Notes: generated by a model not told the origin, from the letters alone. Positions 1-9,662 are shown, counted from the first letter of the stretch. The stretch is 64,000 nucleotides of DNA from JAODBQ01 sp047602055 (GCA_047602055.1 JASGIG010000001.1:434001-498000), one strand, 5' to 3'. Translations and numbers: made by a program.

Positions 1-112
1 TGAACAGCACCAGGGGGTTGCGCCGGACCATCACCCCGATCGCGCCGACGCCGAACAGCAGCGCCGACAGGATCAGATACCACGTCGTGGTCGGCTGGAC
101 CGCGGCGATCAC
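1..112 (-). CDS. nuoK: NADH-quinone oxidoreductase subunit K, N-terminal fragment
   Basis: Only the first 37 codons lie in the window; the gene continues past the left edge. The GTG start at 112 overlaps the nuoJ stop in a GTGA tetranucleotide. The visible residues form the first membrane helix (WYLILSALLFGVGAIGVMVR), which matches the amino end of NuoK. NuoK is a small antiporter-like proton-channel subunit in the membrane arm of complex I. Position at the end of an A-to-K gene order and translational coupling support the call. Confidence 0.9.
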   Translation of the reverse strand, partial: MIAAVQPTTTWYLILSALLFGVGAIGVMVRRNPLVLF

Positions 113-660
113 GACGCCGCCCCGGTCTTGCCGAGCCGGCGCGACAGCAGCACGGTGCCGACGACGGCGATCACCAGCAGCGCCGAGGTGAGCTCGAAGG
201 CGAACACGTGGTTGGAGAACAGGTCGCGGGCCAGCGCCCGGATGTTCTCGTCGTGGGCGCCGACCTCCGCCGCGGCGGCGACGTCGGCGTTGATCGCCGG
301 CGGCTTGCCGAGCGCGTCACGGGTCTGGACGACGGCGGCGATGATCAGCCCGACCATCGCCGCGGAGCTGATCACCGCCAGCGGGCGCTGGATCTTGAAC
401 GGCTCGACGCGCAGGTCGTCCACGCCGTCGACGCCGAGCAGCATGATGACGAACAGGAACAGCACGACGATCGCGCCGGCATAGACGATCACCTGCACCG
501 CGGCGAGGAACTGGGCGTTGAGCTCGACGAACAGCACGGCAATGCCGAACAGCGTGAGGATCAGGCTCAGCGCGCAGTGCACCGGATGGGTGCGGATGAT
601 CACCCCGACCGCGCCGACCAGGATCATCGCCGCGGCGATGACGAAGACCACGAGCTCCAT
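109..660 (-). CDS. nuoJ: NADH-quinone oxidoreductase subunit J
   Basis: Membrane subunit of respiratory complex I, 183 residues. Five hydrophobic segments are visible, at about residues 3-20, 28-47, 52-75, 93-111 and 155-175. The stretch VQVIVYAGAIVVLFLFVIML is the NuoJ signature helix around residues 55-75, including the flexible helix involved in coupling. The ATG at 660 overlaps the nuoI stop (ATGA), so translation is probably coupled. The roughly 40-residue soluble loop between helices four and five is usual for the family. Length and context are normal. Confidence 0.95.
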   Translation of the reverse strand: MELVVFVIAAAMILVGAVGVIIRTHPVHCALSLILTLFGIAVLFVELNAQFLAAVQVIVYAGAIVVLFLFVIMLLGVDGVDDLRVEPFKIQRPLAVISSAAMVGLIIAAVVQTRDALGKPPAINADVAAAAEVGAHDENIRALARDLFSNHVFAFELTSALLVIAVVGTVLLSRRLGKTGAAS

Positions 661-1454
661 CAGCGGCGCACGTCCTGATGGTCGGGACTGGGCTCCGCTG
701 CGCTTCGCCCGCTCCCTCCGTGCGGCTCGTCGGTGGCGCTTCCCTCGCCGCCGCGCCGGACCGTCCGCACGGCTCCTGTGGTGTCGCGAGGCTCCGGACG
801 GCGCACGCCGTAGCCGAGCTCACCGCTCCAGCCGACCTCACCGACGAACTCGGCGCTGCCCGCGGGCGCGGTGGCGCGCATCCACCCACTGGTGTGCAGG
901 TCGTCGCCCTCGCGCCAGTCCTCCCACGGCAGCCGCTTGGGCTTGCCGTCGTCCGACACGACCAGCTCGTCCTTGGTGTAGATCGCCTGGCGCCGGCTGG
1001 TGAAGCTGAACTCGAACAGCTTGCTCTCGGTGATCGCCTCGGTGGGGCAGGCCTCCACGCACATGTCGCAGTGGATGCAGCGCAGGTAGTTGATCTCGTA
1101 GACGAACCCGAAGCGCTCGCCCGGCGACGTCGGGTCGGTCGGGTCGTTGTCCCTGCCGCGCACGTAGATGCACTTGGCCGGGCAGACGCCGGCGCACAGC
1201 TCGCAGCCGATGCACTTCTCCATCCCGTCCTCGTAGCGGTTGAGGACGTGGCGGCCGTGCAGGCGCTCCGGCTTGGGGATCTTCTCGTCGCCCGTCACCT
1301 CGGGCGGCAGCGCCAGCGCGGCCGGGTCGCGGTCGCCAGCCTTGCGCGCCTTGCGCCGGGCGACGCGCCCACCGGAGTACGACGTGGTGACCTGGTCGCC
1401 GCCGAACAGGCGGTGCTGGCGCAGGGTGACGAGGAAGCCGCCGAGGTAGCCCAT
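660..1454 (-). CDS. nuoI: NADH-quinone oxidoreductase subunit I (two-[4Fe-4S] ferredoxin subunit)
   Basis: Peripheral-arm subunit carrying clusters N6a and N6b, which pass electrons from NuoG towards NuoB and quinone. Two classic motifs are visible: CIGCELCAGVCPAKC and CIHCDMCVEACP. The protein is 264 residues against about 180 in many bacteria. The extra length lies in a basic amino-terminal region and a charged, low-complexity carboxy tail rich in Arg, Gly and Ser of the kind seen in actinobacterial NuoI. The start is ATG at 1454, overlapping the nuoH stop (ATGA). Confidence 0.95.
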   Translation of the reverse strand: MGYLGGFLVTLRQHRLFGGDQVTTSYSGGRVARRKARKAGDRDPAALALPPEVTGDEKIPKPERLHGRHVLNRYEDGMEKCIGCELCAGVCPAKCIYVRGRDNDPTDPTSPGERFGFVYEINYLRCIHCDMCVEACPTEAITESKLFEFSFTSRRQAIYTKDELVVSDDGKPKRLPWEDWREGDDLHTSGWMRATAPAGSAEFVGEVGWSGELGYGVRRPEPRDTTGAVRTVRRGGEGSATDEPHGGSGRSAAEPSPDHQDVRR

Positions 1455-2668
1455 CAGAACATCGCCCCTTCGCCCTCGCGTCGCTTGGCACTGACCCGGT
1501 TGGCCGTCGACAGGAGGGCGGCGCACAGGGCGAGGACGACGATGCCGACGACGCCGACGGCCCAGCGGTTCCAGCCCTCGTCCTGGCCGATGCGGAACGC
1601 GGCCAGCAGCATGAACCAGCCGAGGGCGACGGGGATCATCAGCTTCCAGCCGAGGTTCATCAGCTGGTCGTAGCGCAGCCGGGGCAGCGTCGCCCGGAAC
1701 CACACGTAGACGTACAGGAACACGAGCAGCTTCAGCAGGAACCACACGGTGCCCGCGAACGGGCCGAGGAAGCCCAGGCTGATCGTGTGCCCGCTCCAGC
1801 TGATCGGCTGCGGCCCACCGAAGAACAGCGTGACGATCACGCCGCTCATCGTGATCGTGTTCATGAACTCGGCGAGGTAGAAGAGCGCGAAGCGGATGCT
1901 GGCGTACTCGGTGTTGAACCCGGCGACCAGCTCCTGCTCGGCCTCGACGAGGTCGAACGGCGGCCGGTTCAGCTCGGCGGTGGCGGCGATCATGAACGTG
2001 ACGAACGGCAGGAACCCCGTGGCGACCAGGCTCCACTTGCCGAAGCTGCTCTGGGCGCTGACGATCCCGTTCGTGCTCAGCGTGCCGCTGACCAGGATGA
2101 CCGCGGCCATGCTGAGCCCGAGCGCCGCCTCGTAGGAGACCATCTGCGCCGAGGCCCGCACCGAGCCGAGCAGCGGGTACTTCGAACCGGACGACCAGCC
2201 GGCGAGCATCAGGCCGTAGATCGCGATCGACGACAGCGCCAGCAGCAGCAGCACGCCGATCGGCGGGTCGGCGAGCTGCAGCTTGGTGGCGTGGCCGAAC
2301 AGGATGACCGTGCCGTCCTTGCCGTGGCTGAAGTCGCCGCCGAGCGGGATCACCGCCCACACCAGGAACGCCGGCACGAACGCCAGGTACGGGGCCAGCT
2401 TGAACACGAAGCGGCTGGCGTTCTCCGGGATCAGGTCTTCCTTGAAGAACAGCTTGGTGCCGTCGGCGAGGGTCTGCAGGATGCCGAACGGCCCGGCCTT
2501 GTTCGGGCCGATGCGGTTCTGCATCCCGGCGATGATCTTGCGCTCGAACCAGACCATCAGCATCGTCCCGACGAGGCCGACGACGAAGATCACCAGCACC
2601 TTGAGCAGCACGATGAGGACGTCACCGAACGTCAGGTCACCGAGCAGGAGCGGGTCGAGGGCGATCAC
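1454..2668 (-). CDS. nuoH: NADH-quinone oxidoreductase subunit H
   Basis: Membrane subunit that forms the quinone-binding chamber at the junction with the peripheral arm; 404 residues from a GTG start that overlaps the nuoG stop (GTGA). The family signature ERKIIAGMQNRIGPNKAGP is intact after the first helix, as are the loop ADGTKLFFKED and the later AELNRPPFDLVEAE segment that lines the quinone cavity. About eight or nine hydrophobic helices are seen. An upstream in-frame ATG at 2707 lies inside nuoG and is less likely as the start. Confidence 0.95.
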   Translation of the reverse strand: MIALDPLLLGDLTFGDVLIVLLKVLVIFVVGLVGTMLMVWFERKIIAGMQNRIGPNKAGPFGILQTLADGTKLFFKEDLIPENASRFVFKLAPYLAFVPAFLVWAVIPLGGDFSHGKDGTVILFGHATKLQLADPPIGVLLLLALSSIAIYGLMLAGWSSGSKYPLLGSVRASAQMVSYEAALGLSMAAVILVSGTLSTNGIVSAQSSFGKWSLVATGFLPFVTFMIAATAELNRPPFDLVEAEQELVAGFNTEYASIRFALFYLAEFMNTITMSGVIVTLFFGGPQPISWSGHTISLGFLGPFAGTVWFLLKLLVFLYVYVWFRATLPRLRYDQLMNLGWKLMIPVALGWFMLLAAFRIGQDEGWNRWAVGVVGIVVLALCAALLSTANRVSAKRREGEGAMF

Positions 2669-5109
2669 AGGGTCTCGATCCTGACGTCCGTGACGGGTGC
2701 CGTGCAATCGACGAGGTCGCCGACGGCCGGACCCGGCTGGTTGAACGGCACCCAGGCGGTGCCGCGCAGCACGTCGTCGTCGGCTTCGACGGCGAGCACG
2801 ACGCTGCCGCGGGCGCTGGACACCTTGACCTCGGTGCCGGGCACGGCGCCGATGCGGGCGAGGTCGAGCGGGTGGACGTGCACGGTGGCCGGCCGCGCCA
2901 GCGGGGCCACCGAGGACGCATGCTGCACGGCCGTGCTGGCGTCGAACATCTTGCGGCTGACGACGAGGCGGAAGTCGTAGGCGTTGCGGTCCGGCACCGC
3001 CGGCGTCGTCGCCGTCGCCACCGGTGACAGCCCCGGTGCGCCGGCGAGGACGCCGTCGGGCGCCGCGGCAACCGCGGCAGCGGTGACGCCGGCGTAGGCG
3101 GGGACGGCCGAGGCGATCTCGTCGGTGATCTCGTCGACGCCGTCCCAGCCGAGGTCGACGCCCAGCTCCAGGCCGAGCTCGACGGCGATCATCCAGTCCG
3201 GGTGGGCGGTGCCGCGCGGCGTCACCTTCTGGTTGACCTGCGAGACGCGGCCCTCGATGTTGGTGTGCGTGCCGCGCTTCTCGCCGGCCGCGGCCGCGGG
3301 CAGCACGACGTGGGCGAGGCGACTGGTGCGGTTGAGGAACGTATCGACGGCGAGGATCCGCGGCACGTTGGCGATCGCCCGGCGGGTCAGCTCGGTGTCG
3401 GGATGGTCGGCGAGCGGGTCGGCGCCGAGCAGGACGAGCAGCTCGATCCGGCCGGCGACGGCATCCTGGAGGACGCCGTTCGTGTACTTGCCGCCCTCAC
3501 CCGGCTGCATGCCGACCTGCAGCGCGCCGACGACGTTGCTGCGGCGCATCGCCGGCAGCACCTTGACCCCGTCGACGCGCGAGCACAGCACGTCGAGCGC
3601 GGCCATCGTGTGCTCCAGCGACTCGGCGAGGTTGGCCCGGCCGACGATCACCACGACCGGCCCGGAGGCCAGCTGCTTGCCGATCTCGTCGTCGGCGAGG
3701 AGCTGGCTCATCGCCGCCACCTGCGTACCCGGCTCGTAGAGCACCGAGCGCCACGCCAGCGACGACAGGCCGCTGCGCTTCGGGGCCAGCTCGACGATGC
3801 GCCGCTTGCCGCGAGTCGCCGCGTCGCGGATGCGCAGGTAGAGGACGCCGAGCTCCTCCTTGAGGTCCGGGCCGAGGAGCACGATCGTCGACGCCTGGGT
3901 GGCCTCGGCGATCGTCGCCCGCGGCCGGGCGAGCACCGCCGCCGGCAGGCCGTCGCCGAACTGGCAGTACACGTTCGGGGTGCCGATGACCTCCTTGGCC
4001 AGCCGCGCCCATGCGTAGGCGTCCTCGTTCGTGCCGTGGGCGCCGCCGAGCACGGCGATGCTCGCCGGCCCGCCGGCGTCGAGCGCGTCGCGCACCAGCC
4101 CGGCTGCGGCCTGCAGGCCGACGCTCCACGACGTCGGCACGAGAGCTGCGTCTCGATCTGCGGACTGTTCGCCCGCAGATCCCAGGCCCTGGCGGACGTG
4201 CGGCTCGACGACGCGGTCGGGGCTGTTCGTCGCCTCGTAGCCGAAGCGGCCCTTGTCGCACAGCCAACCCCAGTTGACCGGCTCGCTGTCGACGCCGAGG
4301 TGACGGACCACGTCGTCGCGCGTCGACTGCACGACGATCCGGCAACCGGTGGCGCAACCCGAGCAGGTGCTCTCGATCTCGCTGAGGTCCCACGGCCGGG
4401 CCTTGAACCGGTACGGCTTGGCGGTCAGCGCCCCGACCGGGCAGATCTGCACGGTGTTGCCGCTGAAGTACGACGAGAACGGCACGTCGGGGAACGTGTT
4501 GACCTGGGTGTTGTTGCCGCGCTGGACGAAGTGGATCAGCGCGTCGCCGGCCACCTCGTCGGCGAAGCGGGTGCAGCGGTCGCACAGGATGCAGCGCTCA
4601 CGGTCGAGGTAGACGAGGTCGCTGATCGGGATCGGCTTCTCGTAGTGCCGCTTCTCCTCGACGTAGCGGCTCTCGCCGGGGCCGTGGCTGAACGACTGGT
4701 CCTGCAACGGGCACTCGCCGCCCTTGTCGCACACCGGGCAATCGAGGGGGTGGTTGGCGAGCAGCAGCTCGATGATCCCCTCCTGCACCGACTTCGACAT
4801 CGGCGACTCGGTCTCGACCTTCATCCCCTCGGCGACGGTGGCCATGCACGTCGGGGTGAGCTGCGGACCGCGGCCGGAGTCGACCTCGCAGATGCACATC
4901 CGGCACATCCCGACCGGCTCCATCCGGTTGTGGTAGCAGAACCGCGGGATGTACTCGCCGGCGTCGTCGGCGGCCTTGATGATCAGGTCGCCCTTCTGGG
5001 CGACGACCGGCTTGCCATTGATCGTGATGTGCACGTCGTTCGGGTTCGGCGGCGGACCCGGGTCGACTTCTTCTTGGCCGTCAGCGGACGTCGGCTTCAC
5101 ATCCGTCAC
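2665..5109 (-). CDS. nuoG: NADH-quinone oxidoreductase subunit G
   Basis: Largest peripheral-arm subunit, 814 residues from a GTG that overlaps the nuoF stop (GTGA). The amino-terminal [2Fe-2S] ferredoxin domain has CYHNRMEPVGMCRMC. It is followed by the His/Cys [4Fe-4S] motif HPLDCPVCDKGGEC and the CILCDRCTR site, then a CSGCATGC ... LCDKGRFGYE region. The rest is a molybdopterin-oxidoreductase-like fold that serves as scaffold. The extra CxxCxxxC site and second LCDKGR segment indicate the additional N7-type cluster found in some lineages. No frameshift is seen. Confidence 0.95.
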   Translation of the reverse strand: MTDVKPTSADGQEEVDPGPPPNPNDVHITINGKPVVAQKGDLIIKAADDAGEYIPRFCYHNRMEPVGMCRMCICEVDSGRGPQLTPTCMATVAEGMKVETESPMSKSVQEGIIELLLANHPLDCPVCDKGGECPLQDQSFSHGPGESRYVEEKRHYEKPIPISDLVYLDRERCILCDRCTRFADEVAGDALIHFVQRGNNTQVNTFPDVPFSSYFSGNTVQICPVGALTAKPYRFKARPWDLSEIESTCSGCATGCRIVVQSTRDDVVRHLGVDSEPVNWGWLCDKGRFGYEATNSPDRVVEPHVRQGLGSAGEQSADRDAALVPTSWSVGLQAAAGLVRDALDAGGPASIAVLGGAHGTNEDAYAWARLAKEVIGTPNVYCQFGDGLPAAVLARPRATIAEATQASTIVLLGPDLKEELGVLYLRIRDAATRGKRRIVELAPKRSGLSSLAWRSVLYEPGTQVAAMSQLLADDEIGKQLASGPVVVIVGRANLAESLEHTMAALDVLCSRVDGVKVLPAMRRSNVVGALQVGMQPGEGGKYTNGVLQDAVAGRIELLVLLGADPLADHPDTELTRRAIANVPRILAVDTFLNRTSRLAHVVLPAAAAGEKRGTHTNIEGRVSQVNQKVTPRGTAHPDWMIAVELGLELGVDLGWDGVDEITDEIASAVPAYAGVTAAAVAAAPDGVLAGAPGLSPVATATTPAVPDRNAYDFRLVVSRKMFDASTAVQHASSVAPLARPATVHVHPLDLARIGAVPGTEVKVSSARGSVVLAVEADDDVLRGTAWVPFNQPGPAVGDLVDCTAPVTDVRIETL

Positions 5110-6527
5110 TGCCCACCTCCAGCCGCGAGCGCCACCACCGGGATCGTGATCCGCTGCGGCGACGGCTTGACCCGCGCCTCGAACTCGTCGCGGAACAGCA
5201 CCAGCGCCGAGTTCACCGGCGCGTACGCCGACGGGCCGACGAAGCAGATCGTCGTCATCTTGTACGGGAACGGCACGGCCTCGATGCCGAGGCGCTCGCT
5301 CGCCGCGTGCGGGAAGTCGCCGGGGCAGATCGTCGAGCCGACGGCGATCAGCTGGTCGAGGTCGGCCGTCGTGCCGTGGCCGTCGCAGATCCGCTGGAGG
5401 ATGCGCATCAGCCACGTCCCGCCCTCGCGGCACGGCGTGCACTTGCCGCACGACTCGTGGGCGTAGAACCGGGTGAGCGTCAACGCCGCGTACGGGATGT
5501 CGGTGGTGTCGTCCATCACCATCACCGCGCCGGAGCCGAGCATCGACCCTGCGGCGCCGGCGAGGCGGCCCTCGAACGGGATGTCGAGCTGGTCGGCGAC
5601 GAACCACGGCGCCGAGCCGCCACCCGGGACGAACGCCTTCAGCTCATGGCCGTCGCGGATGCCCTGGCAGAACTCCTCGCCGTAGATCAGGTCGCGGAAC
5701 GTGGTGGAGCCGTTGACGATCTCGAACACGCCGGGCCGGGCGACGTGCCCGGACACCGCGACCATGCGGGTGCCGGGCGACGTGGCCGTGCCGATCGCGG
5801 TGTAGGCAGCGGTGCCGTTGACCAGCAGCCACGGCAGGTTCGACAGCGTCTCGACGTTGTTGACGATCGTCGGCTTGCCGTACAGGCCGATGGCCGCCGG
5901 GAAGTACGGCGGTTTCAGGCGGGGCATGCCGCGGTTGCCTTCGAGGCTCTCGATCAGCGCCGTCTCCTCGCCGACGACGTAGGCCCCGGCACCCCAGTGC
6001 AGGACGATGTCGACGGACAGCTCGCTGCCGAGGATGTTCTTGCCGATGTAGCCCTTGGCGTACGCCTCGTTGAGGGCGACACCGACGCGCTCGTGGGCGA
6101 GGGCCATCTCGCCGCGGATGTACAGGAAGCACCGTGACAAGCCGGCCGCGTAGCAGGCGATCAGACAGCCCTCGATCAGCTGGTGCGGATCGCGCTCCAT
6201 CAGCAGGCGGTCCTTGTACGTGCCGGGCTCGCTCTCGTCGCCGTTGACGACGAGGTAGCGCGGCCACACGCCCGGCGGGGTGAGCCCCCACTTGACGCCG
6301 GCGGGGAAGCCGGCGCCGCCGCGGCCGAGGACCGTGGAGTCCTTGACCATGGTGCCGACCTCGACCGGGGTCATCGTCAGCGCACGGCGCAGGCCCTGGT
6401 AGCCGCCGGTGGCCTCGTAGCGCTCGATCGTGTACGAGTCCTCGTGCTCGAAGCGCGAGGTGACGACCTTCGGGCGGTCGCCGGCATAGAACCCCGGCGT
6501 CCACGGATAGCTCGTGGCGGTGCTCAC
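5106..6527 (-). CDS. nuoF: NADH-quinone oxidoreductase subunit F (NADH- and FMN-binding)
   Basis: Electron-input subunit: it binds NADH and FMN and carries cluster N3. It has 473 residues from a GTG start overlapping the nuoE stop (GTGA). Visible motifs are the glycine-rich nucleotide-binding loop GRGGAGFPAGVKWG, the FMN-binding segment around NGDESEPGTYKDR and the cluster ligands in SCGKCTPCREG. Length and motif order match the family. It would act as a module with NuoE and NuoG on the cytoplasmic face. Confidence 0.96.
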   Translation of the reverse strand: MSTATSYPWTPGFYAGDRPKVVTSRFEHEDSYTIERYEATGGYQGLRRALTMTPVEVGTMVKDSTVLGRGGAGFPAGVKWGLTPPGVWPRYLVVNGDESEPGTYKDRLLMERDPHQLIEGCLIACYAAGLSRCFLYIRGEMALAHERVGVALNEAYAKGYIGKNILGSELSVDIVLHWGAGAYVVGEETALIESLEGNRGMPRLKPPYFPAAIGLYGKPTIVNNVETLSNLPWLLVNGTAAYTAIGTATSPGTRMVAVSGHVARPGVFEIVNGSTTFRDLIYGEEFCQGIRDGHELKAFVPGGGSAPWFVADQLDIPFEGRLAGAAGSMLGSGAVMVMDDTTDIPYAALTLTRFYAHESCGKCTPCREGGTWLMRILQRICDGHGTTADLDQLIAVGSTICPGDFPHAASERLGIEAVPFPYKMTTICFVGPSAYAPVNSALVLFRDEFEARVKPSPQRITIPVVALAAGGGQ

Positions 6528-7138
6528 GTGGCTCCTTCCGTGCGCAGCCACACGGGTTCGGCGGTGACGTCGTCGGGTGGCACGGCGCCGACGGCGCGAT
6601 CGGCCGGGATGCTCTGGCGGACCCGGGCAAGCGTGCCGTGCGGCGGGATCTCGCCGTCGAGCCTGCCGGCGCGCAGGTCGTCGACGAGCTGGTCGAACGT
6701 CTCGTTGGTGACCCGGAACCGGTAGCGGTAGTTGACCTGCAGCGTCGGCGCCTCGGTGCACGCCGCCTGGCACTCGGCGTGGGCAAGGGTGATCAACCCG
6801 TCCGGCGTCGTGCCGCCGGCCTTGATGCCGAGCTTGTGCTCGGCGTGGTGGACCAGTTCGTCGGCGCCCATCAGCGCGCACGACATCGTCGTGCAGATGT
6901 TCACCAGGTACTTGCCGACCGGCTCGAACTTGAACATCTCGTAGAACGTCGCCGTGCCGAGCACCTCGGCGGAGGTGGCGCCGACGAGCTCGCCGATGTG
7001 GACCATCGCCTCGTCGGTGACGTAGCCGTCCTGCTGCTGGGCGAGGTGCAGCAGCGGGATGGTCGCCGAGCGCGGCTTCGGGTAGCGGGCGATGATCTCG
7101 CGCGCCAGCGTCACGTTCGCATCGTTGAGCCGGGCCAT
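6524..7138 (-). CDS. nuoE: NADH-quinone oxidoreductase subunit E
   Basis: Thioredoxin-like [2Fe-2S] subunit (cluster N1a) that pairs with NuoF. The four ligands are in CTTMSC and AECQAAC. The protein has 204 residues; the core ends near residue 165 and a carboxy extension of about 40 residues follows. The ATG start overlaps the nuoD stop (ATGA). The amino-terminal helical domain begins NDANVTLAREIIARYP, the usual NuoE opening. Confidence 0.95.
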   Translation of the reverse strand: MARLNDANVTLAREIIARYPKPRSATIPLLHLAQQQDGYVTDEAMVHIGELVGATSAEVLGTATFYEMFKFEPVGKYLVNICTTMSCALMGADELVHHAEHKLGIKAGGTTPDGLITLAHAECQAACTEAPTLQVNYRYRFRVTNETFDQLVDDLRAGRLDGEIPPHGTLARVRQSIPADRAVGAVPPDDVTAEPVWLRTEGAT

Positions 7139-8526
7139 CAGCGATCCACGTCCCCGAGGACCGGGTCGACCGAGGAGATCACCGCGACGGCGTCGGCGAT
7201 CAGGCCGCCGTGCATCATGTGCGGCAGGCACTGGATGTTGACGAAGCTGGGGGCCCGCATGTGCAGCCGGTACGGGTTGGCCGAGCCGTCGCTGGCGATG
7301 TAGCAGCCGATCTCGCCACGGGGCCCCTCGACCGCGGCGTAGACCTCGCCCTCGGGCACCTTGAAGCCCTCGGTGAACAGCTTGAAGTGGTGGATCAGCG
7401 CCTCCATCGACTCGTCGATGCGTGCCCTCGGCGGCGGCGTGACCTTCTTGTCCTGGATGCGGAAGTCGCCGGCCGGCATCCGCTCGAGGATCTGCTGGAC
7501 GATGCGCATCGACTCGCGCACCTCGTTGAGCCGGATCGCGTAGCGGTCGAACGCGTCGCCGTAGCTGCCGACGATGACGTCGAAGTCCAGCTCCGAGTAG
7601 TAGCCGTACGGCAGGTCGCGGCGTAGGTCCCATGGCACGCCGGTGCCGCGCAGCGTCGGCCCGGTGGCGCCGAGGGCGATCGCCTCCTGAGCCGTGATGA
7701 TCCCGACGCCCTGCAGCCGCTCGCGCCAGATCGGCTGCTCGGTCATCAGCGTGTCGTACTCCTCCAGCCGGGGCGGGATGAGGTCGAGCAGGCGGAGCAC
7801 GTCGTCACGCCAGCCGGGGGCGAGGTCGGCGGCGACGCCGCCGGGGCGGATGTAGTTGTGGTTCATCCGCAGGCCGGTGACCTTCTGCAGGAAGCGCAGC
7901 ACCTCCTCGCGCTCGTGCCAGCCGTAGATCATCATCGACACCGCGCCCATGTCCATGCCGTTGGTGGCCAGGAACAACAGGTGGCTGGCAATGCGGCCGA
8001 GCTCGGCCATCAGCATGCGGATCCACACGGCCCGCTCGGGGATCTCCTCGTGGATGCCGAGCAGCTTTTCGGTGGCGGTGGCGAAGGCCAGCTCGTAGCT
8101 CAGCGGGCTGAGGTAGTCCATGCGGGTGACGTTCGTGCCGCCCTGCATGTACGTCAGCGTCTCGCCGGTCTTCTCCATCCCGGTGTGCAGGTAGCCGACG
8201 ACCGGCTTGCAGCGCAGGACGGTCTCGCCCCGCAGCTCCAGCATCAGCCGCAGCACGCCGTGCGTGCTCGGGTGCGCCGGGCCCATGTTGAGGATCATCG
8301 TCTGGTCCTCGTCCGGGTCGGCGGGGATGTCGCCGAGCTTGGCCGCCTCGGCTTCGCTCATCCGCAGCACCGCGCCGACCTCGCGCAACAGCTCGCGTGC
8401 CGTCAGCTCACTGCGCGGCTTGAGCCCCTGCTGGAGATCGGAGCCCTCGCGGATCGTCTCGACGATGCCGGTCGCCTGAACGATCTCGTCGGCCGGCGAG
8501 GTGGGGATGGTGTCCGTCTGGCTCAT
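7138..8526 (-). CDS. nuoD: NADH-quinone oxidoreductase subunit D
   Basis: 49-kDa-type subunit forming the quinone site with NuoB; 462 residues from an ATG that overlaps the nuoC stop (ATGA). The family hallmarks MGPAHPSTHGVLRL, GYLHTGMEK and TYMQGGTNVTRMDY are present, and the carboxy end has SFVNIQCLPHMMHGGLIADA ending in the conserved DPVLGDVDR. An amino-terminal extension of about 75 residues precedes the core, as in other actinobacteria. Confidence 0.96.
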   Translation of the reverse strand: MSQTDTIPTSPADEIVQATGIVETIREGSDLQQGLKPRSELTARELLREVGAVLRMSEAEAAKLGDIPADPDEDQTMILNMGPAHPSTHGVLRLMLELRGETVLRCKPVVGYLHTGMEKTGETLTYMQGGTNVTRMDYLSPLSYELAFATATEKLLGIHEEIPERAVWIRMLMAELGRIASHLLFLATNGMDMGAVSMMIYGWHEREEVLRFLQKVTGLRMNHNYIRPGGVAADLAPGWRDDVLRLLDLIPPRLEEYDTLMTEQPIWRERLQGVGIITAQEAIALGATGPTLRGTGVPWDLRRDLPYGYYSELDFDVIVGSYGDAFDRYAIRLNEVRESMRIVQQILERMPAGDFRIQDKKVTPPPRARIDESMEALIHHFKLFTEGFKVPEGEVYAAVEGPRGEIGCYIASDGSANPYRLHMRAPSFVNIQCLPHMMHGGLIADAVAVISSVDPVLGDVDR

Positions 8527-9059
8527 GCGCTCTCCCCGGGGACGGCCGAGCTGAACTGCACCGGGATCTGCCCGACCTCGTAGTCCTTGCGCAGCGGGTG
8601 GCCCTCCCAATCCTCGGGCATGAGGATCCTGGTGAGGTCCGGGTGGTCGGTGAAGACGATCCCGAACATGTCGTAGACCTCGCGCTCCATCGCCTCGGTG
8701 CCGGGGTAGAGGTCGAACAGCGTGGGGATGCTCGGGTCCTCGCCCGGCACTTGGACGCGGATCCGCAGGCGGGCCTTGGCGGTCAGCGACAGCAGGTTGA
8801 CGACGATCTCGAACCGCTCGGCGGTGACGCCGGCCGGCACGGTGCGCGTCGGGTGGGCGAGATAGTCGACGGCGGTGAGGTCGATGCACATCTCGTAGCC
8901 GTCGTCGAGCGCCGCCTTGACGACCTTCACGTACTGGTCGCGCGTCGTGTGCAGCACGGCCTGGCCGTGGGTGTCGGCCTGCAGTGCGCCGTAGCGCGTG
9001 GGCGGCTCAGTCGGGGCTTCGGCGGCCGCTGCGTCGTCGGGAGGCGTCGTCTCGGACAT
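8523..9059 (-). CDS. nuoC: NADH-quinone oxidoreductase subunit C
   Basis: 30-kDa-type subunit that stabilises the NuoB/NuoD connection; 178 residues. The conserved carboxy block EREVYDMFGIVFTDHPDLTR followed by LMPEDWEGHPLRKDY is intact. The amino end is a short Ala/Pro-rich leader. It is separate from nuoD, not the fused CD form of enterobacteria. A three-base gap separates it from nuoB, the only nuo junction in the window without an overlap. Confidence 0.95.
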   Translation of the reverse strand: MSETTPPDDAAAAEAPTEPPTRYGALQADTHGQAVLHTTRDQYVKVVKAALDDGYEMCIDLTAVDYLAHPTRTVPAGVTAERFEIVVNLLSLTAKARLRIRVQVPGEDPSIPTLFDLYPGTEAMEREVYDMFGIVFTDHPDLTRILMPEDWEGHPLRKDYEVGQIPVQFSSAVPGESA

Positions 9060-9062
9060 CGA

Positions 9063-9662
9063 TCAACGCGTCCCCAGCAGGACCTGCACCGGGCGATCGC
9101 TCGCCGGCGCCTCCTCGACGTGCACGTCGGCGCCGGCGCCGTTGGTGGCCCGGCGCTTGAGCAGCTCGCCGCTCTCGATCAGCCCGTGCAGCGTCTCGAT
9201 CGCATGGATCAGGGTCTCCGGCGTCGGCGGGCACCCGGGGGCGTAGACGTCGACCGGCACGACCTGGTCGACGCCCTGGACGATGGCGTAGTTGTTGAAC
9301 ATCCCGCCGCTCGACGCGCACACGCCCATCGAGATGACCCACTTCGGTTCCATCATCTGGTCGTAGACCTGGCGCAGCACCGGGGCCATCTTCTGGCTGA
9401 CCCGCCCGGCGACGATCATGATGTCGGCCTGGCGCGGCGAGGCGCGGAACACCTCCATCCCGAAGCGGGACAAGTCGTAGTGGGCGCCGCCGGTGGCCAT
9501 CATCTCGATCGCGCAGCACGCCAGACCGAAGTTCGCCGGCCAGCTGCTGCGGGCTCGCGCCCAGTTGACGAGATCCTCGAGGCGGGCCGTGATCGCGTTG
9601 TGCTGCAGCCCACCGATGCCGTGGTCGAGCAGCCCCTTGACGAACCCCTGGTCGTCGCTCAT
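9063..9662 (-). CDS. nuoB: NADH-quinone oxidoreductase subunit B
   Basis: PSST-type subunit that holds cluster N2, the last electron donor to quinone; 199 residues. Cluster ligands are visible in LACCAIEMM, in the GVCASSGG segment and in YAPGCPPTPE. The ATG at 9662 overlaps the nuoA stop (ATGA). An acidic carboxy tail of about 30 residues follows the core and may be disordered. Confidence 0.96.
   Translation of the reverse strand: MSDDQGFVKGLLDHGIGGLQHNAITARLEDLVNWARARSSWPANFGLACCAIEMMATGGAHYDLSRFGMEVFRASPRQADIMIVAGRVSQKMAPVLRQVYDQMMEPKWVISMGVCASSGGMFNNYAIVQGVDQVVPVDVYAPGCPPTPETLIHAIETLHGLIESGELLKRRATNGAGADVHVEEAPASDRPVQVLLGTR

Noticed and set aside
5106..5607. An amino-terminal extension of nuoG into nuoF
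   Set aside because: The open frame continues upstream, but the GTG at 5109 gives the expected family start and the usual GTGA overlap.
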